Shown here: piece by piece, positions 11,722 to 23,343 of the stretch | Numbering within the stretch: position 1 is the stretch's first letter | Layout of the letters: each line of letters starts with the position of its first letter | Translations under genes and position numbers: made by a program | The notes under the pieces: model-generated | What the model was told of the DNA's origin: nothing | Database searches by the model: none | What the model saw: only the letters and a program-made list of their open reading frames with translations | Source: Capitella teleta | Taxonomy: Eukaryota > Annelida > Polychaeta > Capitellidae | Direction: 5' to 3' | DNA length: 64,000 nt | Assembly: GCA_000328365.1 (NCBI GenBank) | Contig: KB299619.1 | Coordinates: 69,422-133,421 of the forward strand

Positions 11722-13571
11722 AGTAGGAAAACATGCTCTGTGAGCTATGAATTATTCTAGATGGACTAGTCGCTGCATTTCAAGAATTTTTTTCCCTCGC
11801 TTCCTGCGTCCTTTTCATTCTTCTTTGAGGGTGTCACTTTTTAATCTAATCTCTTTTTACATTCTTTCTATTATATCGTTCGTGAAGCCTGGTGTCAGGA
11901 CTCGGAACTAAATGCCTTTTGACGGGTAGAAACCCTGTTGCTATGCATTCTTTGGTTTCCCGCCTACTCTGTGTTTTTTTTTGTTTTTTTTCTATTTATT
12001 TATTTTTCTTTTTTTTTTTTCTTCTTTTTTTTTTTTGATCAAGTTATCTTCGCAATCTTGTGAAATGGTTTGTTACACTTCTTTGTTCAATTCAAAGTGT
12101 ACTCTTGAAGAATCTCTTAAACAACAATAATCTAGTCTCTTTATTATTTAAAAAAACTTTTAGGCCAAACTTTTTTTACATTTCTTAATCAAAGTTTACT
12201 CTATATTATTATTTTTTTTTTCTATTCCCCCACACACAAATAAATAAAAATAAATATAAAATAAACATATACCAATTGTATTAAAATATTAATTATATGC
12301 AAAATACAATTCTGAAAGCCATTATATATATTCACTCACCTTTTGAAAACTTCCTATGATTGCTTTCAAAGCGTATGTTAAACGATACTAAATATGATCA
12401 TAGCGTCCCAGCATGGGAGAATTTGTCCATTCTACGCGTGCTTATAATTACATGTCCGCTGGCGAAGCCAGATTTTTTGTTTAGTTCTCAAAGTTTATTT
12501 GTTGTATTTTGTTTGTTTGTTTGTTTCTTGTTTTTTTTTTTTGTTTTTTTTTTTTTTGAGCTTTTTTTTTTCGTTTTTTTTTTTCGTAGAAAAACAAAAG
12601 AAGCAAAAATGCCATGATTTTGTTTGTTTGTTTTCATCACAAGTTTGTCATCATTGCTTTTGGTTTAAATTTAATTATTTTTTAATTAGAATTCTTAAAA
12701 CGAGCAGATTTTATGCAAGATAGTTGGTTAGAGCCAGTCTGCATTTTGTCTGGGGACTTGTTCGATTCCTTTTCATTCTCTTTCAATAAGCATATCATTC
12801 ATTCCAAAATATTTATCTTCTTGCTAATTAATTTTAGTTTTTTTTTTTTTTTTTTTTTTCGCCCATGTTTGGTTTTCTGTTCAATGTGTTTTTGCATAAA
12901 TAAAAAAAAAACATGAGAAAACTAGGAAGACTATGTTTTCTTCATATTTTCTCTGCAGTTTTGAAATTTTAACTGTTTTCTTATATTCATGTAATTTTTA
13001 TTAGGCCTTATTATGTGCACTGAATGGTAGATATTATTTACTACACGGAAAATAAATTGGCTGGTCAGTTGATCATTAATCTGCATTGATTATCACAGTA
13101 CGAGCATAAACAAATTACATAATTTGTCTATAGTACGAGTATTCGTATGGCTGATCAAGATGGAGACCTGCTCTGGACGGGAGAAGACAAAGTCACCCTG
13201 AGGTCATCATGAGGTCATCATCTCATGGTCATCATGAGGTCATCATGAGGTCACCTTGAGGTCATATCAGTATTCCCCTCAGCCTATACTTCTGATTCAG
13301 TTGCATATGTTCATTGCTTTGCGAGAACAAACAGAAAATGTCTCATTTTGATGACATAACTTTAGAAGAGGAAAAGAAAATGTTCAAAGCCAAAACACGG
13401 CAAATGAATAATTATCATTCAAATAACTCTTGATTATTCCATCACCCATCTGAACACAGTCTTTCTGGCCCTTGCATTGCTATTTACTTTTGCCGTCTAC
13501 AACGTTCAATAAAAGCCACTTGTCAATCCTGTTGGCACGCATTCCATGCTCCGCCGTTTCAGATGACGTCA
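11722..13571. other. UBASH3 3' flank and convergent intergenic DNA
   Basis: The region is dominated by poly-T/poly-A tracts and TTTG/TTTC low-complexity runs (about 11970-12920). ORFs here are poly-Phe artefacts. The right part carries an AGGTCA array (13201-13264). The GT14 gene converges from the minus strand, so both 3' UTRs should end in this interval. Confidence 0.6.
13201..13264. repeat. 11-bp-period array of AGGTCA half-sites
   Basis: AGGTCA starts at 13201, 13212, 13237, 13248 and 13259, with a TGGTCA variant at 13226. Neighbouring starts are 11 bp apart (14 bp once), so most are direct repeats with a 5-bp spacer (DR5). AGGTCA is the core half-site of non-steroid nuclear receptors and DR5 the classical retinoid spacing. 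It may equally be just an 11-bp minisatellite. Confidence 0.8.
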
Positions 13572-15017
13572 TCACCTTGCGCTGTTCTTCGCCCTTCCAC
13601 CGATAACTCTTCTGATGTAATCGAAAGGAACCGTTTTCTCCGGGTGGGCATCGCGCGTCCTGTTTCCCATGATTTCTTCTAGACAGTCGAGCACCACGTG
13701 GTCGTAAGACGCGTCAAATTTGTTCGCAAAGAACTCCCAGCGTCTGGTCAGTCGTCCCAGATCGCGTGTCGCCAAAATGCAAATGCTGTGCACGAAATTC
13801 TTGCCCCAGCAATACGCAGTACTCCACGGCCAAACGATCTCCCGAGATAGGAAATTCTTCGCCACTTGACTGATCTCTGATGAATATCCACCAGGGGCAT
13901 TTGGTTGACGATTTAACGTTGCCCAGACTGTTTCATCCGGAGACATGGTATCTGCGCTCCATTTCAAGAAATTCTGCGCAAATTCGTCAGTCAACACCCA
14001 CAACACAAAGGCCCTGCTAAAGAGGTTATACGAACACCCCTTGAACAATTCAACCGGGGGCACAAACGGAATTTTATCTCGTCCACTTTGTACTGTGGTG
14101 TTGCCCTTGGTAACGAATTGATATTGCACGCGGTACTGGAACAGCTCAGGCAAAGGGAACTGTTCAATGTCGTTGGAACCATTTAAAAGTTTGAGAATTC
14201 GCACCATCTCCAGATTGGTTTTAAGCGGATATTCACTTCCGGCCAGATTGATAAAATATTTCCACGCCACATCCGTAGCTGTGATATCCTTCATGCACTG
14301 CAGGTCAGCACGCACAGGGGAGTAACTTTGGTAAATGAAGTTCTCCAAACGAGACGCAATGAACACGTTATGGAAGCAGTTGGCTATGCCTAGCATTGCA
14401 GCGTGAACTGTCGACTCGGCTTTCTTGTCAATGTAGAGACAGTAGATGTTCTGTGGCATGTAGATGGCCCTGAGCACCCTCTCTGCCTGCTGTGCTCTGT
14501 CGTGCATTCTGAGAGCGAACGCCAGGGGAAACCGCTCTTCCTCCGCGCTGAGGGGAGATTCGTGGTACCCGCGCACAATTCTGAATGCTGAACAATCCTG
14601 CGTTTCCCGGATGAGTTGTGAGTCGGGTACCTCCTTGTAAGGTACTTGATGCAAGTAATGCTTTGCGTAATCAAGTTCAACTTCGTCTTCTTCTTGAATT
14701 TTGGCACAGTTTGGCTTCCTTCGCACGGAGCCAGATGAAACTTCACTTGCAATTCCGATGGCCGTCGCCTTTTCTATTCTTGTCGTATTTTTCTGTTGGA
14801 TATATTTTGCTTTCTGGTGAACCTTCAAATCAATTAACATCTGGTTCAAGTTCTGCTTCCGGTTGATTAAACCTCCAGTGACATCATCAGAGCTCCCCGT
14901 CATGTCATCGATGGTTCTTAAAGAGAATATAACGTAAAATGTTCCGCAGAGAACAAGAAAAACGCTGGCTTTGAATGAGGATGTCAACCATCTCCATGCT
15001 TCCTTTCGCTCGCTCAT
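13572..15017 (-). CDS. GT14 glycosyltransferase, core-2/I-branching beta-1,6-GlcNAc-transferase-like
   Basis: Family members add beta-1,6-linked GlcNAc to O-glycan cores or poly-LacNAc in the Golgi; xylosyltransferases share the fold. The single-exon protein has 481 residues. It is type II: a short cytoplasmic tail, a membrane segment at about 17-33 (ASVFLVLCGTFYVIFSL), a stem to about 130, then the catalytic domain. Family motifs are seen in order: FPLAFALRMHD, NIYCLYIDKKA, FINLAGSEYPLKTNLE, KGCSYNLFSRAFV and SPDETVWATL, the last with the acidic residue typical of the active site. N-glycosylation sequons such as NTT are present. An intronless GCNT gene is common in animals. The start is the fourth of four ATGs in a short repeat, chosen because only it opens the long frame. 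The exact linkage made cannot be read from sequence. Confidence 0.9.
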   Translation of the reverse strand: MSERKEAWRWLTSSFKASVFLVLCGTFYVIFSLRTIDDMTGSSDDVTGGLINRKQNLNQMLIDLKVHQKAKYIQQKNTTRIEKATAIGIASEVSSGSVRRKPNCAKIQEEDEVELDYAKHYLHQVPYKEVPDSQLIRETQDCSAFRIVRGYHESPLSAEEERFPLAFALRMHDRAQQAERVLRAIYMPQNIYCLYIDKKAESTVHAAMLGIANCFHNVFIASRLENFIYQSYSPVRADLQCMKDITATDVAWKYFINLAGSEYPLKTNLEMVRILKLLNGSNDIEQFPLPELFQYRVQYQFVTKGNTTVQSGRDKIPFVPPVELFKGCSYNLFSRAFVLWVLTDEFAQNFLKWSADTMSPDETVWATLNRQPNAPGGYSSEISQVAKNFLSREIVWPWSTAYCWGKNFVHSICILATRDLGRLTRRWEFFANKFDASYDHVVLDCLEEIMGNRTRDAHPEKTVPFDYIRRVIGGRAKNSAR

Positions 15018-15048
15018 GGTTCATGGTTTATAGTTCATGGTTCATGGT
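15015..15048 (-). promoter_or_regulatory. Repeat carrying the GT14 start codon and three upstream ATGs
   Basis: Read on the minus strand, ACCATGA occurs four times, with ATG first bases at 15045, 15038, 15024 and 15017. The last starts the protein. The first two open five-codon frames that stop at once. The third is out of frame and overlaps the real start. If transcribed, these uORFs would lower or regulate translation. Confidence 0.6.
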
Positions 15049-15151
15049 TTCACGAACGCTGTGTTTTCATTCTGTGAAATATGTTAAAAACAAACATTTA
15101 AAAACAAACATTTAAATTTGCTAAAATAATCCCTAAATAATCCCCTAAATA

Positions 15152-15228
15152 ATTACATTATTACATTATTACATTATTACATTATTACATTATTACATTA
15201 TTACATTATTACATTATTACATTATTAA
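15152..15228. repeat. Octameric tandem repeat (ACATTATT)n
   Basis: About nine to ten head-to-tail copies of ACATTATT lie just upstream of the GT14 gene, preceded by a three-fold CCTAAATAA-type repeat. It is a simple minisatellite without spacers, so not a CRISPR. Confidence 0.9.
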
Positions 15229-15243
15229 CAAGACTAACTCATT

Positions 15244-15830
15244 CTGCATTTATGCAGAGATGAAAAAGTCAATTTTAGATGAGGCAGGAACATTCAAATG
15301 CCAGTAGTGAATGATTGCGAAAACAGCAAAATTAGATGAGCCCTGAACGAGCATTAAGGAATGTCATCTCTTGTATGGCGCTTCAATACAGACTCTATTG
15401 TTCTTTTTTTTTTTCTTTTTTTTTTTTTTTTCTTTTTTTTTTTTCAAGGAATATACATACATATATCCATATATTGCTACAATCAAAAACATTAACAATA
15501 ACAACAACAACAAAAACAACAACAACAATACTTTCAAACATCAGAATACTGAGGGAGCGATGTCTTATTTATGCGTGTAGTGGAGCCTATTCATAGTTCA
15601 GTTGTCTGTTTGCCGCTTATATTGAAAATAACGCCGAATGTTTGATGCATCTATTCATTGCGATAAATTGGCATCACCGTCGATGAAATTGGACTAGAAA
15701 TGATAGGAATAGCAGATTTGCTCGACTAACTATACATGTATACCATTTATTTCTTTTATCTTTGTACATTGCACGAATCTTTACACTGCGATCTGTTCGG
15801 AAAATTGCAGAATTGCCATTGAAAAGCAAG
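15244..15830. mobile_element. Fragments of the CAGAGTGGG TIR element (family R)
   Basis: 15270-15395 matches the inner part of the copy at 30258-30616 (shared GAACGAGCATTAAGGA and GTCATCTCTTGTATGG). 15664-15830 is the reverse complement of an internal part of the 47750-48420 copy (shared CAGATCGCAGTGTAAA). The pieces are rearranged and diverged, with poly-T and poly-A tracts between them. Confidence 0.65.
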
Positions 15831-17209
15831 GAATTTGTTAACCTCCGCAGAAAAAATAACGATTTTTCTGTGGAGTAGAAACACTGTTCATTAACATTTA
15901 AAAGCACTTGCATTAATTTTAAATAGTAATTAAAATTCATCAGGGCTAATTTACGAGAATCCTGTCTTTGACAGAAAAAAAAAAAGTAAAGTAAAAGAAG
16001 TGTCTCTTTTAGCATTTAGATAACTTTATGTTTATGGACTAATTTAAGGGGAAAAAAACGTGAGCTTAATTACGCCACAACTTATAATTGCAAACAAAAA
16101 GCTATACATACTCACTTCTTACTAGAATATTATTCATATAACTTCAAGACTGATCGACATGTTTATAGTGTCAGCTATTTATTTATGAGTTGCCTGCAAA
16201 AGCTTGAAAGCATAAGAATAAAATGCGTCATAAAGTATGACGATATAACCATCCCTGTCAGGCTATTAATCAGAAAACACCATAAAGTTATTTTTTTTTT
16301 TTTTTTTTTTTTTTTTGAAGAGAGGGAGAAAGATAATAATAAACATCGCAATTAAAAGAAACCATTTCTAATTACCTGAAACCATATAACTTCTCAAAGT
16401 ACTGTGGTGTGTAAGATATCCCGATAATTTCTACGCACTTAGAATATAATGTGAGTGTTTTTAAGGTCAGCACAGTTGGATACTAAGTTTATGGTCTCCG
16501 CAGCATAGCTAAGGAGATGGGCTTCTTTCTTAACAAGATGGGACCTCGGTCTATCTCCTTGTTGTGAAAAAATGGTCATATAGGGCACACGCGATGACCA
16601 GTTTCCATATGATGTCGGATCTGGTACAAATAAGCCCATTTCTATATCTATGCTTCGGAGGTAATCCTGATTTCACCTGAACCCCTTGATTGCCATGGCA
16701 ACATCAGAGATGAATACAAAAGTAATGAAGGCCTGTACATTGCAAATCGTTCTGCGTACAACTGGTCATCCATTGGTTGCTAATTTATTCTGCTTGGAAT
16801 TATATTACATGATATCAGTTACGTGTGCAGAATGAGGTCTTTTGTGGGATTCTTCATCGGGTTGAGTTCCGGCGTGGGTGATCCGGCGGTGATTCAACAT
16901 TCCGCCCTCTTTTTAAGTGCTTCGGCGACACCTACCGTCTTTTGCGTCTGCATAAATTCGCCACCTGCATCTCGTGTTGTCGCATTTGTAAATCGAATCA
17001 CTCGCTCGACTCAACTTTAAAGAAAAATAAACTTCTTTGTGGATATAGCATTGGGCTATTAGGAGCGGTTTATGTTCTATATAATATGGTATTGATAATA
17101 TTATTAGGGCTACATGTATATTATATCGGTTAATTGAATGAGGTTTTAGTATACGTACAACTTCACAATAATTTATTCTGACTAATGACGTTTGGTTTTT
17201 AACAGTTTC

Positions 17210-17417
<208 letters not shown>

Positions 17418-18922
17418 CTGGCAATCTTCGACATGCATGTGGTTGTAATTTCAGTTACCTTTCAATATAACGCGTACAGAAATTAAACGTTTGTAGAAAC
17501 GATAATAAATTATTACAGAAATATAGAGCAAACAATTGTTTTTTAGATTATCTTAATAAGACTCCTTGTGAGCTATAATTTTCAAATGTTTGATTACATT
17601 ACATGTCATCTACATGTATATGCGAGTCTATGTTTACAAGCATATAATATCCCTGCTGACCAAACCATTACATAATTCATAATTACATAATTACATGGTT
17701 TAAAATGTGAGTCAACAAAGGAAACAAAACTAATTATTTAAAACAATAATCACACATATCTAGATATAATATAATAATATATAATTAATTATACCAGATG
17801 AGCATGCATGTATAATAGCAAGGTATACTGTATACCAGTATACTGACCTCAAAGATGAGATGTGTTTCGCAAATAGACATATAAGCATCCGATTTCATGT
17901 GACTGCAGTCGTGCTTTCCCGACGGCAGAATGGCACTGCGCCTGGAACTGCAGGCAACGACACCTTATAAACATCAAGTGTCTTTAAAAGAAATCGCAGC
18001 AGATTGTGTTTGTTCGTGCCATCATAGTTAACCTGTGCCTGTCCTCTATATATCCGACAGTCTTTGAGGTTACTTATTTCTCTTGCACCCTTTAAAAGCA
18101 TATGATATTATCGCATCATATACCGCTCATACTCAAAGTGACACGCCCTGCTATCCCTCTAAGCCGTTTGGCTAGCTTCGGCTATAGCATCCAATAGTAC
18201 GTGCTACGTATTACAATAGGGGGCACTGTGTTCTGCTGTTTACGACTGCCAACTGATCAAGGGGTGCCTTTCATTTTATGCTTTATTAATGACCATCAGT
18301 TTGCCTATATGTGAATGGAGACTGACTGATGAGGCTGTTGGGGTCATCTGAGTTGGAAATATGACAGAGAAAAGACATTTCTATGCAGTGAGTATTAGAA
18401 TGGGCATATATTCTGGGTGGCCAAGTTTTCAAACATGTTCACCAGACACGTCCCTCGTGCCATTTTAGGACGTTCGGTATTTCGCACAAACCAGCACGAC
18501 ATGCAGCCACGCCCCCCCCCCCTCCCCCTGGGTGGGAGAAGTATTTGGTTAAAATTTCTTTTTAAAGTATTACTCATTAATCAACTGTTCGTGCAGTTTG
18601 AACCACAGACAGCTATTCAGCATGAATCTTCGGTTGTGGAGTGACTTTAATTCACAATTTAAAATTCATGACAGGAAACAGGATTTAAATGAATTCGCTT
18701 GTGATCAAAGGAACAGTTTTGTAGTTTGTTTGCATTTTGCATATCAACAGTTCAACACTTTTTTTTCTTTAGTCTTCTATACAAAAGAGGGTGAATGTAT
18801 TTAGAGCTAGGTGTTGATTGAGTAGGTGTCTGATGATAGCTCCCCACCCCTCTCACAGCCGCATTTGTCTGTGAAACTGGGTTATAAATAGAAAACAAAA
18901 AAATTTTGTCCCTTTAAAAAAA

Positions 18923-18973
18923 AAATTGTCCCTTTTTTACAGACATTTAATGTCTGTAAAAAAGGGACAATTT
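18923..18973. repeat. 51-bp palindrome: perfect 25-bp arms, 1-nt spacer
   Basis: Left arm 18923-18947 and right arm 18949-18973 are exact reverse complements (arm contains GTCCCTTTTTTACAGACATT). The sequence just to the left repeats the outer arm motif TTGTCCCTTT. It could be a foldback remnant or an inverted duplication. Confidence 0.95.
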
Positions 18974-20957
18974 AAGTGGGAACAGCTACAGAATCCTGCG
19001 ACATGGGATGAGGATTATCTGGTGGTTGAGATGTATATTGTTATTAAAACGCAACTCAATCTTTAAACTTGCGTACTGGATTTTCTTCTTTTTTTTCTTT
19101 TTTTTTTTCTTAAATTAAAAACTGTAGACTATCAGAATTTTGGATGTCACCCCATAGCAACCTGGTGCCCTTTCTGAGTACATGTATATGCTAATTACCA
19201 CACTCTTAATTACTTGGTGCTGTTTTACTCACTTTAATTATGCCTACCTGTGTATATATTATGTCTCTCTGTAACGGGGACTATTAAATTATACGTGTAG
19301 CTCATAATATACATTAACATACATTATATAATATATACATAATATACATTAACCTACATCCAGGAAGAACCGGCAACTTATTTTTCTTTATTTCATTATT
19401 ACGCTATTCACGAATTTGTCACGATTTTCAGCAATAAATTTCTGCACGAATTTTATAAATATAATACGTGCATATTTTCAGTTTGAGGATAAATTAACAA
19501 AAGATTGAATGTGGATCATTTATTTCCCCAATTGAAAAGGATTCACTCGTATTTGTTAATATAAACCAAGCACAATTGAAAGACCGTCACGATATGAAAA
19601 GTGAAAGGAATATCATAATGGTGGCGTCTTTATTTCAAAGCACTCGCTCAGCGTGGTTCGATTCTAAAGGAAATCTGGAAATACCTCCACGAGCATAAAT
19701 ATCTGAAGATTTGGCAGATTTCCTCATGCACATCTGAATGTATGTAGGACATGCAAAGTTTTAGCTTAATTTACACTGAAATAAAAGTAGAATTTACGAG
19801 TACTTTATGATGTGACGAGTTCGGTAAAATTTGATGGACGAGTAATATACGCGATGAAGTGTTGTCTTAGTTTTTAAGCAATAAATTCTTGTGAATAAAA
19901 TCAACCTGTGAAATTGAGAAAGGTGGAGAAAAATCTCTTGATATATCGGACGCTGTGAAAAAAAAAATCCGTATCGTTTCAATCTTTTGGTTGGACCTTT
20001 TTTTCTCCATCTTATTTTTCATATTCTATTAATATTCTCTCTCTTTTTATTTATTTTTTTCTCTCTCTCTCTCTCTTTCTGCTCATTTTTATATATACAT
20101 GTATATATACATGTAATACATGAGTAAATAGTTTGTGAGTTTATTGAACCTTAGAATGTCGAAAGGACTTAATTAATGTTTTGTGTCATCCGATGAGGTA
20201 TTCAAGACGGAACTACCTTACCCAAGAGCACAGGGTTGGTGGCTGGCTCCGAACCTCCAGTGGCCATCTTGTCTGCCTCGTTGGTAGAATGATTGGTTGA
20301 TTGAAAGGGTTCATTTCGTTTTCCAGTTTCAAATATTAATTTCTTAGCTTCATCCAAAGCACAATCTGTCTTCCCATGAAAACAAAAAACTAAAAAACAA
20401 ACGATGTCCATTTCCTAGCGCCATCAAAACAGGTTCAGCCTCGATTCAATTTAACTTTCCTATCAGACCAAATAAAAATTCAATCACTGCTGTATATTTT
20501 ATCGATTGCAGTGTCCGTAATTAACGAGCATAAATTGTACAACTAATTAGCTAATGGGATGTCTCAGAAGAGCTACTTAATATTTCATAAAAAATGCTAA
20601 ACTGGCTATCAGTAAAATAAACGTCTATTCGGAATCTCTTCATTTGGATGTTGTGTGGTGATAATTAATCAAATTGGAAAAGGAAACGATGAACCAAGTC
20701 GGGAGAACGAGTGTCACGCTGGAGCCTATTTATTCGCCATGCCCTGATTAATCTACCCATACACGTATTTATTTAAAAATATCAACAACCTACAGCAAAG
20801 ATGAAAGCAAATCCATCTGCTAAACTTTATTGTAAATTATCTGAGGAGATCGGAACAAGCGATAGCACTTTGCTGCAAACATTGCTCAAAATTGTCGATT
20901 TCTCTCTGATCTGTTCAATCGAGAGTTGACTGAAATCGATCCCGTGACTCAAAGACA

Positions 20958-20984
20958 ATCATAACGCATCAGGGTGCGCTATGA
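20958..20984. repeat. Inverted pair of the ATCATAACGCA word
   Basis: TCATAACGCA is followed 6 bp later by TGCGCTATGA, its reverse complement with one mismatch. This is the only place in the window where two copies of the word face each other. Confidence 0.7.
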
Positions 20985-21401
20985 ATGCAGAAGTGCAGCA
21001 GCCCAGCAATCTCGTGCATTCTGATCGACCCCATCGGGTCATCCGGTCATTGGGGGATTAGACAATGTTATGGTTTGGTTCGTCTATTCCCTACAAAGAA
21101 CTAATATGCGCGCGTGTGTCAGCGACGTCCTTGTCAGAATGTAGGTCAGACCCGAGGGACACGTGGCGATGGCTTTGATCCACGTGCATTCGCCGCCTTT
21201 GATCTGCGCAGGTGTAAATCAACATGCCGTCAATTCCGTTGAATTCCACGCGAACCCTCACACTGTTTGCCTTTCAATTTAGCGAGAAATGAGAGGTCAG
21301 AGTTCAAGCGGTGTCTGGAGCTCTTCTTTAATGCAGTGAGGCGTTTTGGTGCGTTATTACTGTTCCCAAAGTGATAATTTATTTTATTAATTATTCTACA
21401 G

Positions 21402-22105
21402 GGGGCTGGAACAACAATCCCTCCGTCAATCATTTCAAGGCAGCCTTCCGAGCCTTGATTTCGCGTGTCGCTCAAGAGAATGTGGAACTTGTTCGTGCTT
21501 CATTACAATCTCCTTCCTACGCTTCGCCATTTCATGAAGAAGACGTTGCTTTGGATGTCATTGAAGACAATTTATCAGAGCATTTCAGTTCAGAATTGTA
21601 TGCCATCCTGGCCCAGAACATTGTCACATACATTTGTGGCTGGGTGGTCAAGAAGATTCTGAAGTCTACCAAGTGTGATGAATGTCGTTTTGTGCTTTGC
21701 AGGGCAACCGCTCCTGAACCTGGATGGTCTATGGACCACAGGTTTCGTTTTCTCCACCTGAAAAATAGGAGCGAATTGGTGTGTCCATCAGCAGGTGTAT
21801 TGAAAATTGTGACTCTAACGGAGACTTTCCTTCGCACTCAGAACAACCTTCCTCATTTGAAGGTGCAGCTCCTTGTGTTGAGCAGACTTGGCAATTTGAA
21901 TGTGTTTGATTCAGTTTATTTTGAGGATCATGTTGCTAATACCACTGTTGGTCTTGACAACCATTATTTTTGTTTAATTAAGTCAGTTGTTGCTATTTAT
22001 TATGATCTTAGACAGCATCATTTTACCAGGCTTCTTAATCAGAGAGTGCACGCAAATAACATCCTTCGTAAGAATACCAAGACCATCATCTTCGTGGGCC
22101 AATAG
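21402..22105 (+). pseudogene. P-element/THAP9-like transposase, C-terminal fragment
   Basis: The frame (235 codons after a possible acceptor, ATTCTACAG, at 21401) matches the C-terminal part of P-element-superfamily transposases by pattern. GGWNNNPSVNHFKAAF fits the family's GG-x-N-x-x-P-x-x-x-x-F block. YICGWVVKKILKSTKCDEC fits the 'aGyVv.kl.....C..C' block. VCPSAGVLKIVTLTETFLR and the closing NILRKNTKTIIFVGQ fit the last blocks. The N-terminal THAP zinc finger, leucine zipper and most of the RNase-H core are absent from the upstream 1 kb. This is therefore a 5'-truncated DNA-transposon relic, or the last exon of a domesticated THAP9-like gene. The frame shown is intact. Confidence 0.75.
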
Positions 22106-22538
22106 TGTTTTATATAATTTGCTGTTGATTTTGAAGAATGAAAATCCATAGATTAAAACAATTTTTGCCTTTGTATGCTTGTAAATATGATTTATTATTA
22201 AGAATGATTAGACCTGATTAATTCTGTCGTTCCTATTTTGTTTCAATTTGTGCTTTTGTTTCTGCTGGGTTTTTCAGCTTTGTACTCGTATTTGATTTAT
22301 TACTATAGAGCAAAACAATAGGTAAAGCCACGTATGGGCAACAAGATGCATAAATAAATATATTAAATAATTGAAAACGACACTTTGTTGAATAAAGCCT
22401 AGCTTTATTGAGTTTAATCTAAGAGATCAACTGGAGAAGAACAGTGAGAATATCACAGAAGTAACAAAACTGGAGATCAAAGTAAAGACAATTTTATGAA
22501 TTTCATGTATCGATCATGAAACTATAAAATCTCCCGGG

Positions 22539-22578
<40 letters not shown>

Positions 22579-22785
22579 CAATTAATGAGAAACAAGCTCT
22601 TTTTTCCCTTAAATGGCTGAGTTGCAGTAGGATTTTCACATAGAAGCCCTGTACACTGCTTATAATAGTCGTATAGGTGCTTGGTAGTATGTATTAATAT
22701 CAAATGAAATTACAACAACAGTATACACGTGTACAGAAAAAAACAGTCCACGAGAGACCTGTTCGCGCCGTTTCGGATTACATGT
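22106..22785. other. Intergenic between transposase fragment and small ORF
   Basis: AT-rich with a 35-bp poly-T run near 22542-22576. No gene is seen apart from the upstream region of the next ORF. Confidence 0.6.
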
Positions 22786-22805
22786 GAAACCGAAAGCGTC
22801 ACGTG
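22786..22805. promoter_or_regulatory. IRF/ISRE-like GAAACCGAAA beside an E-box CACGTG
   Basis: GAAACCGAAA (22786-22795) fits the GAAANNGAAA consensus of interferon-regulatory-factor sites. CACGTG (22800-22805) is a canonical E-box. A second GTGAAACCGTGAAG follows at 22813. They sit about 120 bp before the ATG of the small ORF. Function is inferred from motif and position only. Confidence 0.35.
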
Positions 22806-22926
22806 GTTCGTAGTGAAACCGTGAAGCAAGCGAGTATACTGGTCACTCACACATTCATTTACACACCATTCACTCGATAGACACACAAACACACAGAGGA
22901 CACGTGTTTTTGGATAACACACGAAG

Positions 22927-23343
22927 ATGAATTTGAAAGGTGTCATTGTTCTTGTTGTGGTGGGTTTTTGTGCTCTTAAGGTGTTGAAGAAGATGCTGCC
23001 TAGAGAAGAACCGTGTGTCGGTGTAACTTTGGACATGAGCAAGTTTTGGGATTCATTATATGTTGAGATCAAGTCTGATTATCCAACAAAAACTAAAGAA
23101 ATAAATAAGGAACTTGATGACTTGAGGAAAATAATCAAGGATTGGAAGCTCCACGCGAACAGTTGCTCTGATTTGGAATACATCGAGTACAAAGGTGACA
23201 CATTCAAAATGAGTTCGAAAGAATTAGCTGAAACAATTCATGTGATGACAATGCCCAACTGGTTGCGCTGGTATGTCATGTGTTGGAAAGAAAACAAAAG
23301 AGAATACGAGAGACTTATTTGTGCCATGTCGGAATTCATGTGA
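22927..23343 (+). CDS. Small unrecognised protein with N-terminal hydrophobic segment
   Basis: 138 residues in a single exon. I do not recognise a family. Residues 2-20 (NLKGVIVLVVVGFCALKVL) form one hydrophobic stretch that could be a signal peptide or a membrane anchor; the KKM after it would fit a type I or tail-in anchor. The remainder is charged and mostly helical in composition, with five cysteines in all. The C-terminal half contains PNWLRWYVMCWKENKREYER. The ORF is short but well formed, starts after a leader with few ATGs, and ends before an AT-rich stretch. It could be a chance ORF; the orderly hydropathy argues against that. Confidence 0.45.
   Translation: MNLKGVIVLVVVGFCALKVLKKMLPREEPCVGVTLDMSKFWDSLYVEIKSDYPTKTKEINKELDDLRKIIKDWKLHANSCSDLEYIEYKGDTFKMSSKELAETIHVMTMPNWLRWYVMCWKENKREYERLICAMSEFM

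Noticed and set aside
11970-12920. Phe-rich open frames
   Set aside because: They come from poly-T tracts in the presumed 3' UTR or intergenic DNA.
15152-15228. Regular repeat considered as a CRISPR array
   Set aside because: An 8-bp head-to-tail repeat without spacers, in a eukaryotic genome.
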